From Cucumis sativus (Eukaryota; Streptophyta; Magnoliopsida; Cucurbitales; Cucurbitaceae), in assembly GCF_000004075.3 (NCBI RefSeq), contig NC_026660.2:26849498-26913497 (forward strand): 64,000 nt of DNA, written 5' to 3'. Of the stretch, positions 11,501-23,070 are shown in pieces. The position numbers and the translations under genes were made by a program. Every line of letters begins with the position of its first letter. The stretch's first letter is position 1. The notes beneath the pieces were generated by a model, which was given only the letters and a program-made list of their open reading frames with translations, made no database searches and was not told where the DNA came from.

Positions 11501-12613
11501 TTTTTTTTATTCATTTGAATCAACTATGGTCGCTTGACTTTTGTAGAATTTAAATATTTGATAGTTTTTGTCAAGTTGCAGGTAGTTTTGACATTGGTTT
11601 ATGCTAATTAAGATTTGAATCAAGCCATACCAATCCACTTAATTTAGATCCCCGACTTGACTATACATTGGAATCTCACTCCTACGTGTGGTTGATAAAA
11701 AAAAAAAAAAAAATCTTAATTTCCAAGCCATGAGTAAATGTTACATTCATAAAATTTGCAGCAGAGTTTAGAATTGGATGACAAGCTAGCTTTGTAAATA
11801 CTTCAGGCAGTTGTATCAAAAGATAAATAAAGCACATTCATGAGCAACTTAGGCGCAATGAAGCATTTAAGGAAAGAACAATTCAACAAATGCTAGTTTG
11901 GAGTTTAGTGATTCAAATCATGTACTCAGTATTCTTAGACATTGGCGTACCTTGGTAGATGAATCGAATGGTTTTATTAACAAGAATAACAAACATGTTT
12001 GGTCCACAGTCAAAGGAGTAGGGAGAGGGAAAGGAAATGGAATAGAGAAGAAAAGAAATTGAATGGCCCAATCCATTCCTTTAGCTACCAATGGTTGCTT
12101 GGGAGATGGGTTGAGGTAGTCGCTGCATGCCCATCAGGGCAGCGTTGAAATGTAAAATCAATGGCAGTGAAGATAGAAGAAGAGTGAAACAAATGCAAAG
12201 GGAAGAGTGGGTGAGTAAATGTGGTCCCTTTGCAGCAGCCAGGCTAGTGATGGACAGCCTAAAGCTGTAGAATAGAAGAATAGGGCGTCCTTTATTTGTG
12301 ATGTGGATACTCCAAATTTGTTTTCCTTCACTGTATTGTTCCTTTCACTGTTCTGCTACAATCTGCCCTCTTACTCAGAACTTCTCTGCTCTCTCCTCTC
12401 TCGTTCTTGTCGGATAACTTATGACTCACCCACCCTTTTCTACACCAATTTATGCTATCTCTCTCTCGTCTCTCTCTCTCCTTCTCTTGCACTTGCCTCT
12501 CTTAAATACTCATCACTCTCTCTCTCTCTCTCTCAGCTACTTGTGGTTGTGGTGCGGTGGGTGAAAGTGGAACAAAGTAACAGAAAAATCTGGCAAATGG
12601 GTCTTTATTGCGT
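8558..12613. other. Intergenic region with no supported gene
   Basis: A patch at 9060-9400 is locally GC-richer and contains an 80-codon frame (9140-9382), but I cannot place it in any family or connect it by splicing. Positions about 9950-10830, read on the minus strand, have the texture of degraded retrotransposon or LTR sequence (TATAAATA motif near 10558-10565, long non-repetitive stretch, broken frames), but no gag, RT or integrase motif could be confirmed. The 86- and 132-codon minus-strand frames at 10567-10827 and 11037-11435 are not recognisable proteins. Positions 12000-12300 probably belong to the promoter of the EPFL gene. Confidence 0.5.
12463..12536 (+). repeat. CT-rich leader with (CT)n microsatellite
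   Basis: The tract is almost pure pyrimidine, with (TC)n runs at 12463-12480 and 12513-12533. It lies about 130-200 bp upstream of the EPFL start. Such CT-rich tracts are common near plant transcription starts and in 5' UTRs. Confidence 0.7.
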
Positions 12614-12670
12614 ATGATTTTTACTTTACTCCTTTGCTTTGTTGGATCCATGGGTTCCTGGTATGAATGA
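12614..12670 (+). promoter_or_regulatory. Upstream ORF overlapping the EPFL start codon
   Basis: An ATG at 12614 opens an 18-codon frame with a second in-frame ATG at 12650. It ends at TGA (12668-12670), inside the first codons of the downstream EPFL frame (ATG at 12663, a different frame). If this stretch is in the 5' UTR, ribosomes would have to leak past or reinitiate to translate the peptide hormone, so the uORF would be expected to reduce output. Whether the transcript includes 12614 is inferred, not shown. Confidence 0.5.
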
Positions 12671-13136
12671 CTTGATGACTACCATGAATTTGGCTACTGT
12701 TTGGGCCACCTCATTACTTATTGTGCTTCTGCATCTTCTTCTTCTTCTCTCCGCCTCTTCTCCACCCAGAGTATGCTGTCTCTCATTTTCTCTCTCTCTC
12801 TTCCAGGGCTTCCTATATCATTCCATGTTTAATATTTCTATTAGTAACTCTATTTCCTTGTTTTTTTTTTTTGTTTGATGGTTTCATCAGGGTATGTTTT
12901 TTGAAGACAAAACCAGGCTTGGATCCACCCCACCAAGCTGCCATAACAAGTGCAACGAGTGCCACCCATGCATGGCTGTGCAAGTGCCTAGCATGCCCGG
13001 CCGCGCCAGCCGGTTGGACTCACCTTCGGCTTTGCCAATGAGATTTTTTGACTCGTCCTCTCAAGGGAACAGATACTCATTTTACAAGCCATTGGGTTGG
13101 AAATGCCGCTGTGGAAACCACTTCTTCAATCCGTAG
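12663..13136 (+). CDS. EPFL1: EPIDERMAL PATTERNING FACTOR-like secreted peptide (EPFL1 type)
   Basis: Two exons (12663-12770 and 12891-13136, phase 0, GT-AG) give a 117-residue precursor. Residues about 11-32 are a strongly hydrophobic Leu-rich signal peptide. The mature domain starts near residue 41 (EDKTRLGSTPPSC) and carries six cysteines at 53, 57, 60, 63, 108 and 110. These are the CxxxCxxCxxC block and the WKCRC block that define the EPFL fold, ending in GNHFFNP. The EDKTRLGS...PPSCHNKCN and GWKC.C..HF.NP signatures match the EPFL1 branch rather than the EPF1/2 or EPFL4-6 branches. Family members are apoplastic ligands of ERECTA-family receptor kinases, acting in organ and shoot-meristem patterning. 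The variable loop between the two cysteine blocks is about 44 residues. The start is the first in-frame ATG and overlaps a uORF. Confidence 0.9.
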
Positions 13137-15281
13137 ACCAAATTTGCATGGCCACTATAGAGGGTTGGTCTTCTGGCTTTGTAAATGACATTGAGTTGTT
13201 CCTTCTTCTTTTCTTTTTATTATTATAAGGATGGAATTCTTTGTTCAGAGATAAGCAGGTTGTTCGGTTTTTGCATTTAATGTACATATACTCCAACTCT
13301 ATACTATCTATCACCTAGAGAGATCAAAATTTACCCTACATTTTAGTTCTAGTTCTACCTATATGGTTCCATTTTTTTATTGTTTTTTCTTATTGAGGAA
13401 AAACATCTAAGCTAGATAATATAGAAACTCCTTTTGTTTGGTGTTTTTCTTTGTAAATTATTTTTGGGTATGGGACATGGCTTGGCTTTTTCTTATCTTC
13501 TTGGGATTTACATAAAGTTCTGACACAACAAGTCTCATCCACAGATCAAATCATCTGATACATTTTTTCAAACTCCTTTTGATGTGTGAGTTAAGATCTT
13601 TTTGCCTCTCTGCTTGCTAGTTTGCTGCATCCATCCCAGCTGATTGGACTTCAAATGTCTTGCATTATAAGATGCAACTAGACCACAATATTAAATAAAT
13701 CAGGTTTTTCCATAAACAAAAACTATATATTTGTTTGTATTTTTCTCAAGTCTTGAGCTTACATAAACAGTTTTCTTCCAGCAAACATTCCATGTATATT
13801 CTTATTTCTTAGAGTATTATCTGGCAACAAATTTTCATCCTTGTATTTTTTTTTAAAAAAAGTTGAAGTTATTACCCTTACTTTTGATAATTTCAGGGTA
13901 TATTTAAATTAACCATTTTAAGTTTAAATGTATTACATAAACATTTGAAAGTTAAAAAAGTTATTTTCTTTCATTTAGCCTATAGTTTTAAAAGAGTGTT
14001 GCTGATTCAAATAATATTATTTTTAATGGTTTTGATAGGTTGATGTGAAATGTTGTCAAGTTCATCGATTTCTGTGAAACTGAGAACTTGAAATCGCTTG
14101 GAAACCTTTTTCACACAAAACTCTCTTTTCCGCTAAATTTCACTAATTAATCTTTTTTGTTTTTTTAATTTTTCTCTTTAATGTACTTTGCCTGAAAAGA
14201 ATTGTACTTTCCTTAACCTTGTTTTCACTTGTGATTTATATTTTAAAGCAATCAAATTGTTTATTCCTAAAAAAAGCATTATTATTTATATAGAAGCCTC
14301 ACTCACAACCAGTCCAATATGATACCCTTCTACTAAAAAGAAGAAAAAAAGGAGGAAAGGTAAAGAATTAATTAGAAAAACATTAGTCCATTTCAGTCCA
14401 AATTTTGATTCCAACTATGCATATAATTTGAGATTTATATTTAAGAAGTATGTCATATTATCGGCAAAATAAATATGCTATATTAACATTTTGTTGATGT
14501 TGTTTCACCTAACATAACATAATTAAAAAATTTAGTGGATCAAATACTAAATAGGTTTATGAGTTAGAGCATAACACAAATTTACCATCACAAAAAGTGA
14601 ATGGTTTGATCTTCCTTCATTGTCATCCAACCAAAGAACTAAAATCATGATTTTAGTGAACTTAATATTTCCAATACATCCTTTGTGTATATATATAAAA
14701 AAAGAAGTTAAATTTCAATTTAAAATAAAAACACAATTATTATTGTATAATTAAGTGGATTAAACAAAAATAAGCATATCCCACTAATTTTGTTTTGGTG
14801 AAATTTTTATAAATAGAAAAAATAAAATTATTTACAAAATATTGTAAAAAATAAACTTAAATTAGTGACAAGAATTTGATAAATTTTATATACCGATAGT
14901 TTTCATTTAAAATGTTTTTTCTCCAACCAAATTCGTAATTTGAACAATTTACTCTTTGAAATGGATTGGAACGAAATGAAAAAAATTAAATTAACTGACC
15001 ATATTCTCATGATTTGACAAAAATAAACTTAAGAGTGATATTTTTGTAGTAGAAAGAAATAGTGAAGCGTTGAGCTGAAATCATAAAAAAAAGAAAGGCC
15101 CAAGGATTGTTTATCGCTCACCAATAATCTGTTCATACTGGACTTAGTGAGGAAGTGATAAAAGTAGAAGAGAAGCAGATTCATAATTGAGGTCTATAAC
15201 GGTTGCAAAATCCGTTAAGTTGCCGGGGCCATTCCCCGCCACAGAAACTCCGAGACCGTATCGCTCATCGTCTCAGTACGA
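13137..15281. other. Intergenic region, nothing recognised
   Basis: AT-rich, with no open frame worth reporting. The first ~150 bp are presumably the EPFL 3' UTR. The last ~150 bp (from about 15090, with an AGGCCCAAGG site II-like word) are presumably the promoter and leader of the HAD-type gene. Many poly-A and poly-T runs. Confidence 0.5.
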
Positions 15282-17792
15282 ATGGCGAGCATCACTACAA
15301 TGCTCCTTCGTCCCAATCTCATACCCTCTTCCTCCCATCTGCTTTCCCCTTCTCTCCGTCCATCCCTTCCTCCCTCGATCATCCGCTTCCGGACCTCCAG
15401 AAAATCCACCACTCACAAACCTTTCTCCCTTTCAGTCTCAGCTACTTTACAAGCTCTAATTTTCGACTGCGACGGCGTCATCCTTGAGTCCGAGCACTTG
15501 CACCGCCAAGCATATAACGATGCCTTTGTCCATTTTGATGTCCGTTGCCCTAATTCGACGTCGCAGCCTCTCAATTGGAGTATCGAGTTCTACGACGAGC
15601 TCCAGAACCGCATTGGTGGCGGTAAACCTAAAATGCGATGGTATTGTTCTCTTTTTATCATTTTTACTGTTATTGTTCCTCATAATGTGTTGCGAATGTT
15701 CACGGCGGTTTTTCGGCATCCGATAGGTACTTCAAGGAGAATGGATGGCCATCTTCAACGATCTTCGAGAAGGCTCCGGAAGATGACGAGGAACGAGCAA
15801 AGTTGATTGATATTCTTCAGGCATATTTTACTTAATTTCCTTACTTACATCGATACGGTTGTTATCGTATGTGATACTGATGCTATTATCCTTTGGCTGC
15901 TGAGAAAAGTTTGCAACTTTGTAGGCTATGAGCACTTCTCTATTTTGTGTTAGTTTAATGTAAATTGCTATCTTAGTATCTGATTCTTTTTATGCTGGAT
16001 TAGTATTGTACATATGTGACGTTAAAGCGTACCTGTGCATTTGAAGGAAAATACTAGTATTGGCACAGGCGTATCTGTTTAAACTGATCTGTTGCTCTAA
16101 TTCTCTGAGATTTTGTTTATGTCCTTTCTTTGATCTTGTAGGATTGGAAAACGGAAAGGTACAAAGAAATAATCAAATCTGGAACTGTAAGCAAATAATT
16201 AGCCTTCATTGATCTCGTTTATGCAGTTCTTTCAAATTGTGGTTCTTGAGTGGATTGTAACACAAATTGCTTTCACTCAGGTGAGTCCCAGGCCCGGAGT
16301 ACTAAGATTGATGGACGAGACAAAGTCTGCCGTAAGTAATCGAAGTTAGCGATCGTCATGCTTTTTTTTGGAATAAAGTTTCAAAATTTATAATTATTTT
16401 ATCTTATTTGTGAAAATATCAACTTATTGTTACTTATTACTGTTTTTTGCCTAATATCGTCTGTGGTGTTTTAAAATTTATAATTCTCTGTTCATTTAAT
16501 CATTACCCTATTTTATGATGCTTCTTTGCGTCATTTCTATGGTTTAATTTATACGTAAGTCATCATTTAATTTTCTTCAGGTTGCTCATGAAATATTTAA
16601 GGTAAATTATTATAATATTTTGTAGGGCAGGAAACTTGCTGTATGCTCTGCAGCTACCAAAAGTTCAGTTATTCTTTGCCTTGAAAATCTTATTGGAATT
16701 GTAAGTCTTTAAACTTTGTTTAATATATTCAGAATCGAACTGTCCTTGTATCGTGGCAATTGTATAATGTGCTTCTCTGATTTTAGGATCGGTTTCAAAA
16801 TCTTGATTGCTTCCTTGCCGGTAAGCTTACTGCTTTTTTCGTGGAATTACTTCTCATGGTCTGTATGACTACCGTGCACTATTCTTGTTCATTATCCGAA
16901 TTATGTCTATTAAAAAATAAGGACAGAATTGAAATCATATGGGTTTGGGTGATAAGCTTGAAAGAAAATATTAGACTCTGCTGTAGGATAATTGAATGTC
17001 CACTCATGCTGTGGGTGAATTACAAACGGTTTACTTTTTTCTGTCTTATAACCGATAGACTTGCCTTAAAAATCAACGATGATATCCATTTGTTTCAGTT
17101 CAATTGGTCCTGCTAGTCAATTGATTTGTAGATTCTTTTATTTCTTTGTAGGTGATGATGTGAAGGAAAAGAAGCCTGATCCATCCATTTATATAACAGC
17201 TTCAAAGGTAACTTATATGTAATTAATGACTTGAAAACTTCTCGACATGCGGGAGTGCATTCTTATTTCAACTTTAACGTATGCCTTGCAGAAGCTGGGC
17301 GTGTCAGAAAAAGATTGTCTGGTGGTTGAGGACAGTGTCATTGGCTTGCAGGTATTTCAATTGTCTTTTAACCATTATGTCATCAATTGAGAACTTGGAT
17401 AATAAAAGCCAAAATTCTTACATAAAAATCATTCAAAACTTTTTTAGGCTGCAACAAAGGCTGGAATGCAATGTGTCATAACCTATACAACTTCCACAGC
17501 TAATCAGGCAAGAACGTGCTCTTAAACTTATGCGTTATGTTCCCTTACCCGAAAACTTTGCCACGTATATTCCTGATGGACCCTATCTGGATTTATTGAA
17601 ATTAGGATTTTAAAGAAGCGATAGCAACCTATCCAGACTTGAGTGACATAAGGTACGTAAACTCGTTAAGTTTTTCTTTTATGCTTTCTTCTCCATTTAA
17701 TCACTTGCGATTATTCTGAGTTCTACGGGCACCATAAATGCAGATTGAAGGACTTAGACTCCCTACTACAGAATGTTGCCACTACGAGATAG
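15282..17792 (+). CDS. Chloroplast HAD-superfamily hydrolase, CbbY-like (At4g39970 type)
   Basis: I assemble 11 exons: 15282-15640, 15727-15820, 16142-16186, 16281-16331, 16626-16700, 16787-16820, 17152-17207, 17292-17351, 17448-17507, 17606-17652 and 17744-17792. They sum to 930 bp (309 residues) with every phase consistent. About 55 N-terminal residues form a Ser/Pro/Arg-rich plastid transit peptide. HAD motif I is FDCDGVILES, where the two Asp are the nucleophile and the acid/base. Motif II Ser/Thr is in VCSAATKSS, motif III Lys in KEKKPDPS, and motif IV in VVEDSVIGLQAA. The DGVILESEHLHRQAYN start is that of the beta-phosphoglucomutase/CbbY subfamily with a cap domain. CbbY-type enzymes dephosphorylate sugar phosphates such as xylulose-1,5-bisphosphate, but the substrate of this particular subclass is not something I can state. 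Introns 2 and 9 begin with GC, not GT. Confidence 0.93.
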
Positions 17793-19008
17793 AAAGTTGT
17801 TCAGAATACTAATCAAGGAGCTTCCATGAATTATTTTTGGTGCTGATATTGTTTTGGCATTTCCACAATGTACAGGTGTACATGTATATTTGGATGGCAA
17901 GATGTAATAATATATAAATATATTTATTCGAAACCTCTTCCTTTGTAGACAAGTATATATTTTTTAATGCACTACCAGAAGTGGCATCATAAGATGCCGT
18001 TCTTTAGGCTAGGTCTGTTGGTCGACGGTCAATTTAGTTGATGCAAGAGGAGCTGGACATATTAACCTTCTCAGGTGCCCAACTTATTCTCCATTTTTCA
18101 TGTTCTTATTAGGCATTTGGCTTTTCAAAGTTTATTCCTTAAATATCTCAAGTGAATGCATGGTGTCTTTACTTTTTAGTGGCTAACTGTACAAGACATA
18201 TCTAGTTTTGGAGAATAGCAAGTCTGGATCAGATTGGCATGGTTTCACTTTCCTTCTGTTCCTGCTGTATCCCATCATATTTTATTCTCTTTTCGTGAGG
18301 AAGAGGACTGGGAATGCGGCTTGATTGGTGGTGGACCTGGTGGTATATCAACAACAGAGAGCTGTCCACCTGAATTAACAAATGATGAAGCCATGAATTC
18401 AATGGAAGAGAGCGGGAAACAAGATATAATACTCTACTTTTCCACTGGAAAATCCTGGCCAGCGTAACAGTAAATTTTATTGACTAATAAACAACGAATT
18501 AGCCCAGCATGGCCCAAATATTACCCATTCTTACTTTCTTTGCCTGGCGTTTTATGTATCCACAGCATTGATTTTGGCGCAAGTTAAAGCCTCGTGGCAC
18601 CAGGCTGATATGACTTAATTCAGCTTCGAGTCCATATATGATAGTTGAATCGATCAAATTCGGTTGAACTCAAGTTGATCATTATCAAGACTTGTAGTAC
18701 CATATGTAGATAATTCATATGGTACGAGGACAAAAGTATGTGGACCCTCACTTTGGTTTATTTATGTCTCTTGCGGCACACGTATTGTCTCGAGAATGTG
18801 GAAGAGACAAGAATGAACTACATGGGATCATTTCATTCGACGTCTTAGAGGTAACAATGATGGACGAAGACTTGGTTTATTCTTATGTTCTATTTAATCC
18901 TTGCCGTTAAATTGACACATGGCCTGATGAATTTATTAGTACTATGATAAATGGAAACATAGTTCTTCGAAATTGAGCTCTTGAAGGTTTTCATCTTCGT
19001 TGATCGAG
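17793..19008. other. Intergenic region with one orphan open frame
   Basis: The first ~150 bp are 3' UTR of the HAD gene. A 77-codon frame at 18234-18467 begins MAWFHFPSVPA and contains an acidic, Gly- and Ser-rich stretch of rather normal amino-acid composition. It could be a leftover or alternative exon, but I cannot place it in a family or connect it by splice sites. The rest up to the UGT start is AT-rich with no clear TATA box. Confidence 0.4.
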
Positions 19009-20938
19009 ATGAGCAAGGCAGTGGCCAATAAACCTCATGCAGTGTGCATCCCATATCCAGAGCAAGGGCACACGTTGCCTCTTCTGCAATTAGCCAAGCT
19101 TCTCCATTCAACTGGTTTGCATATAACCTTTGTCATCACCGAGTTCTATCACGACCACATAAGACAGTCCCATGGACCTAATGTCGTGAAAGACTTGTAC
19201 GATTTTCAGTTTCGGACCATACCAGACGGGTTGCCTCCATCTGAACGCAAAGCCTCCCCAGATGTTCCGACGCTCTGTGATTCAACAAGGAGAAATTTTT
19301 TGAGCCCATTTAAAGAGTTGGTGGCTGGGCTGAATTCTTCGGTGGAGGTGCCTTCTGTAACCTGTATAATTGCTGATGGGGTCTTGAGCTTTGCTATAAA
19401 GGCTGCCGAGGAGCTGGGCATTCCAGAGATTCAGTTTTGGACTGCTTCTGCTTGTAGTTTTATGGGGTATTTGCATTTTGATGAGCTTATTCGAAGAGAA
19501 ATCCTGCCGTTCAAAGGTATATTCTTTCACGAGACTGTTACAGTGTTTTGTGTTTATTATTATTAGGATAATTATAATTAGTAACAATTTTAGAAATAAT
19601 AATTAAGTATATAACAATATTTTAAGAAAATTGTAAATATAGTCTAAGAAATTCTTTGATTGACACTCTTATTTACCAATAGTTTATTATTTTGAATTCA
19701 ATATGGCTATATTTGAAACTATTTCTCATTATTAATTTTGTTTTTTTTTTTTTTGGAGAAAGGAACTTTTGCAGTTTATCATGTATTTGCTAATTCCCAT
19801 GATTTGATTGAGAGGTAAAAAACTAGTTTAACATTTTGTTGATGATTATTGCATATTGCTTTGGTTTAAGTTAGATATATAATAACCAAGGGCATATAAC
19901 GTTTGAATTTTACCAGGAAAAGATTCGTTATCTATTTGTAAATCCTGCTTTAAACTTATTCGTCCCCGATATTGACCAATTTTTTTTCCAGATGAAACAT
20001 TCTTGTGTGATGGTATACTTGACACCTCTGTCGATTGGATCCCGGGAATGAGAAACATCCGCCTTAGAGACCTCCCAAGCTTTATCAGAACTACAAACAT
20101 AGATGACACAATGTTTGATTTCATGGGATCGGAAGCCCGAAATTGCATGAGATCTTCTGGTATTATCTTCAACACATTCGACGAACTTGAACATGATGTG
20201 TTAGAAGCAATTTCAGCAAAGTTTCCCCAAATATACGCAATTGGTCCATTATCCATAACAAGCAGAGAAGCAAGTGAAACCCATTTGAAGCCATTAAGGT
20301 TGAGTGTGTGGAAGGAAGACCAACAATGTCTCCCGTGGCTCGATACACAGGCACCCGAATCTGTTGTATATGTAAGCTTTGGCTGCCTAACCACGATGAC
20401 TGACCAAAAGTTAAGAGAATTTGCATGGGGATTGGCAGAGAGTAAGCAACCATTTATGTGGGTACTGAGGCCTGACATTGTATTGGGTGAATCGGCTATA
20501 TTACCCGAAGATTTCTTAGAAGAGACAAAGAACAGGGGATTTCTAACGAGTTGGTGTCCGCAAGAACAAGTTCTAGCACACCCATCAGTTGGAGCTTTTT
20601 TGACTCACTGTGGTTGGAATTCTACGTTGGAAGGCATATGTGGGGGTGTTCCATTGATTTGCTGGCCATTCTTCGCAGATCAGCAACCAAATACTCGATA
20701 TGCTTGCGTCAATTGGGGGATTGGCATGGAGTTGGATGATGACGTAAAACGAACCGACATTGTAGCAATTCTGAAGGAGATTATGGAAGAAGACAAAGGC
20801 AAGGAATTGCGGCAAAATGCTGTGGTGTGGAAAAAAAGAGCACATAAAGCAACGGGTGTTGGTGGTTCATCCTATAGTAATTTCAATAGGTTGATTAAGG
20901 AACACTTTCATGCTAGTTTGTCAGATTTAATTAATTAA
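19009..20938 (+). CDS. UDP-glycosyltransferase, UGT85 family-like
   Basis: Two exons (19009-19516 and 19992-20938) give 484 residues, the usual length for plant family-1 UGTs. The single intron interrupts the codon of Asp170. Catalytic His21 is in PYPEQGH and its activating Asp123 in IIADGVLSF. The PSPG UDP-sugar-binding box spans residues 357-400, from WCPQEQVLAHPSVGAF through THCGWNSTLEG to CWPFFADQQ; the last Gln of this box is typical of UDP-glucose users. Several words (DGLPPSE, CIIADGV, AIGPL) and the overall pattern are UGT85-like, the group of 7-deoxyloganetin- and cyanohydrin-glucosyltransferase-type enzymes. These are cytosolic enzymes that glucosylate small acceptors; the acceptor here cannot be read from sequence. 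The N-terminus is diverged from typical UGT85 (TLPLLQLAKLLH, ITEFYHDH rather than NTEYNH), so specificity may differ. The start is the first in-frame ATG. Confidence 0.92.
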
Positions 20939-22014
20939 TCGTTTAGAGTAAAATAATGCAGAGCTTAGTTTCTACCTTTTATCTGCGGTTGGATTAATAT
21001 CCAGGTTTTCGGCTAAATGGGAAATGTTCGTTTCATTGCACTATTTATACATATTCAAGGTTATTTTGCAAAATTTCTTTTATGCTAAAAATGTTTAAAA
21101 ATTGTAAATCATGTAGTGTAGAGATTTAAGGCTTAGTTAATGACGTTACATCATATGTTCCATGACTAAGCATAATAATTTTGAATGACGAAATCAAAGT
21201 AGAAAGTAGGTAATAGTTTTAGGGACATTAATTGACACAAGACAATAAAAACATCCACAGGTTCAAATTAAATTAAATGAAAATTTTATTACTTTCTATC
21301 ATTTTAATCTTCTAAAACCAATCTTTTTTAAATTTCCGTATCTGTTGACTACAAAAATAATTCTGACATATATGGAATTCTATACATACTCTATTACTCT
21401 TAACTTAAATGTTACAAAAATGAATAAATACAAGTATAGTTGGAATCAAACTATCAATCTTTATTTAATTCTGTACACTTGGGAAAAATAAAAATACAAT
21501 ATGTTTTCATGTTGATGTTGAGAATGAGCTATAATCTAATTTTAAGAAAAGAGGAAAACTGATCAAGAAAACTTAGTGTGAAACTAACAATAATCTAATT
21601 TAAACAGTGTAATGGACATAACACAAAGTCAAAAATAGTTGGGTGTTTTACGGATTTTACGATATTTAAAATTTAATTGTAATCATAGAGTTTAGTAAAA
21701 GTAAAAAGTAAGGATTAAAATTGAATTTATTCATAGATCAAAGACAGAATATTGATAAAAAAAAAAATAATAATAAAAAGAAAAAGAAACTAATAAACTT
21801 CAAACAAAAATAGAATATATATTTGCGGTGGTTGGGTTGCGCCGGCCGCCGGACCTTCTTGTCTTTCTTTTTAATTATTTTGTTTCTTTATTTTATTAAT
21901 GATATTATTGTATTATAATATAATAATATATATCAACTTGACGATCTTACTCTTTTGATTGCATAATTTGTAATTCAGAGGTTATAATGCAATTTGATGG
22001 CTTTGATTAACATC
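20939..22014. other. Intergenic region, nothing coding
   Basis: The UGT 3' UTR is followed by AT-rich DNA. A short GC-rich island at about 21826-21860 (GCGCCGGCCGCCGG core) stands out against its surroundings but carries no recognised signal. No gene seen. Confidence 0.5.
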
Positions 22015-22108
22015 CCGACCTTAGCTCAGTTGGTAGAGCGGAGGACTGTAGTTGGATTCAATCTATCAGATAATCCTTAGGTCGCTGGTTCGAATCCGGC
22101 AGGTCGGA
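22015..22108 (+). tRNA. tRNA-Tyr (anticodon GTA) with a 21-nt intron
   Basis: The acceptor stem pairs CCGACCT (22015-22021) with AGGTCGG (22101-22107), with A as discriminator. The A box reads TTAGCTCAGTTGGTAGAGCG and the B box GGTTCGAATCC. The anticodon GTA is at 22048-22050, followed by G37. The intron (22052-22072) sits one base 3' of the anticodon, the standard position for nuclear tRNA-Tyr introns. Removing it leaves a 73-nt tRNA. CCA is not encoded, as expected for a nuclear gene. It decodes TAY tyrosine codons. Confidence 0.97.
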
Positions 22109-22114
22109 TTTTTT
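22109..22114 (+). terminator. RNA polymerase III T-run terminator
   Basis: Six T residues directly follow the tRNA-Tyr 3' end, the usual Pol III termination signal. Confidence 0.85.
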
Positions 22115-23070
22115 GCTTTTCCACTTTCTTTTTCTTTTTAAATGACGTGATTTAATTTTTTTTCAAATACATGAAAATAACTTAAGGATTATGACTACAA
22201 ATTTAGTCTTTCAAATTTCTTTACTCTCTATTATTTTAGCTTATAGAAAATAATTTATTTTGCCCTTCCATTTCATTTATCAACTTATTAACTTCCGTAT
22301 ATTTTAAACAAGCTTTTCAAAACTTTCGTTTTTACATTTTAAATTCGAAGTTTGTTCTAAAAAACAAAAAAAACAGACTATGACACATCTTTTTGCATAT
22401 TGCGAATATGATAAAATTAATGATATCAGACTTTGCCAGAAGCTAAATGCGGTGACAGAAACTCTATTATTATAAATTTTTTTTGCTATATTTGCAAGTA
22501 TTCTAAAAATTGGGTGAAATTGTTCCAAGAAAAAAAAAGAAAGCAAGAAGTTTATCCCTTAGAATAAATAATGACAATTAGTTTGTTTTTTACATAATAC
22601 ATAATAATCGAAGTGGAAATGCCCTTTTTAACCCCAAAAGAAATGTTTGAAAGTGTATTTTTTGGATCAAATTTCGAGGTGTGAAGATGAAATATTTGTT
22701 AATGTGTTATGCAACAGCAAACTCCCTTTCATTTACGATTTCTATTAAAAATTCTAACAATCTCAAACAAAATAATAACAATAATCAAATAAGGAGTCAT
22801 ATTCATAATAATTTTAATATTTCTTTAACACCACTTACGCTTGAAAGTCTTAATTTTCTCCATCAACAACATATTTTAATTCAACAGTTACATTGTCATC
22901 GTCTCTCCCTATGATAGAATCTTAACACAGCTCCTCCCATTTTCACTATTATAAAACTTCATTACATTAATTACAAGTTGTTGATAATTAATACACACAT
23001 GTAATTTTATAAACATAAAAGCAGCAGCAGCAGCAGCGCAGAAATTGAAATCTCTGGGAAATGTTCATTT
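22115..23070. other. Intergenic region between tRNA-Tyr and the alpha/beta hydrolase
   Basis: No gene is supported. The 77-codon frame at 22681-22914 is Asn/Leu/His-rich low-complexity sequence. A short GCA trinucleotide repeat (23021-23037) lies just beyond the stop codon of the neighbouring minus-strand gene and so probably in its 3' UTR. Confidence 0.5.

Noticed and set aside
19846-20478. 210-codon minus-strand frame opposite UGT exon 2
   Set aside because: It is a shadow of the UGT coding strand, which carries the PSPG box and all family motifs.
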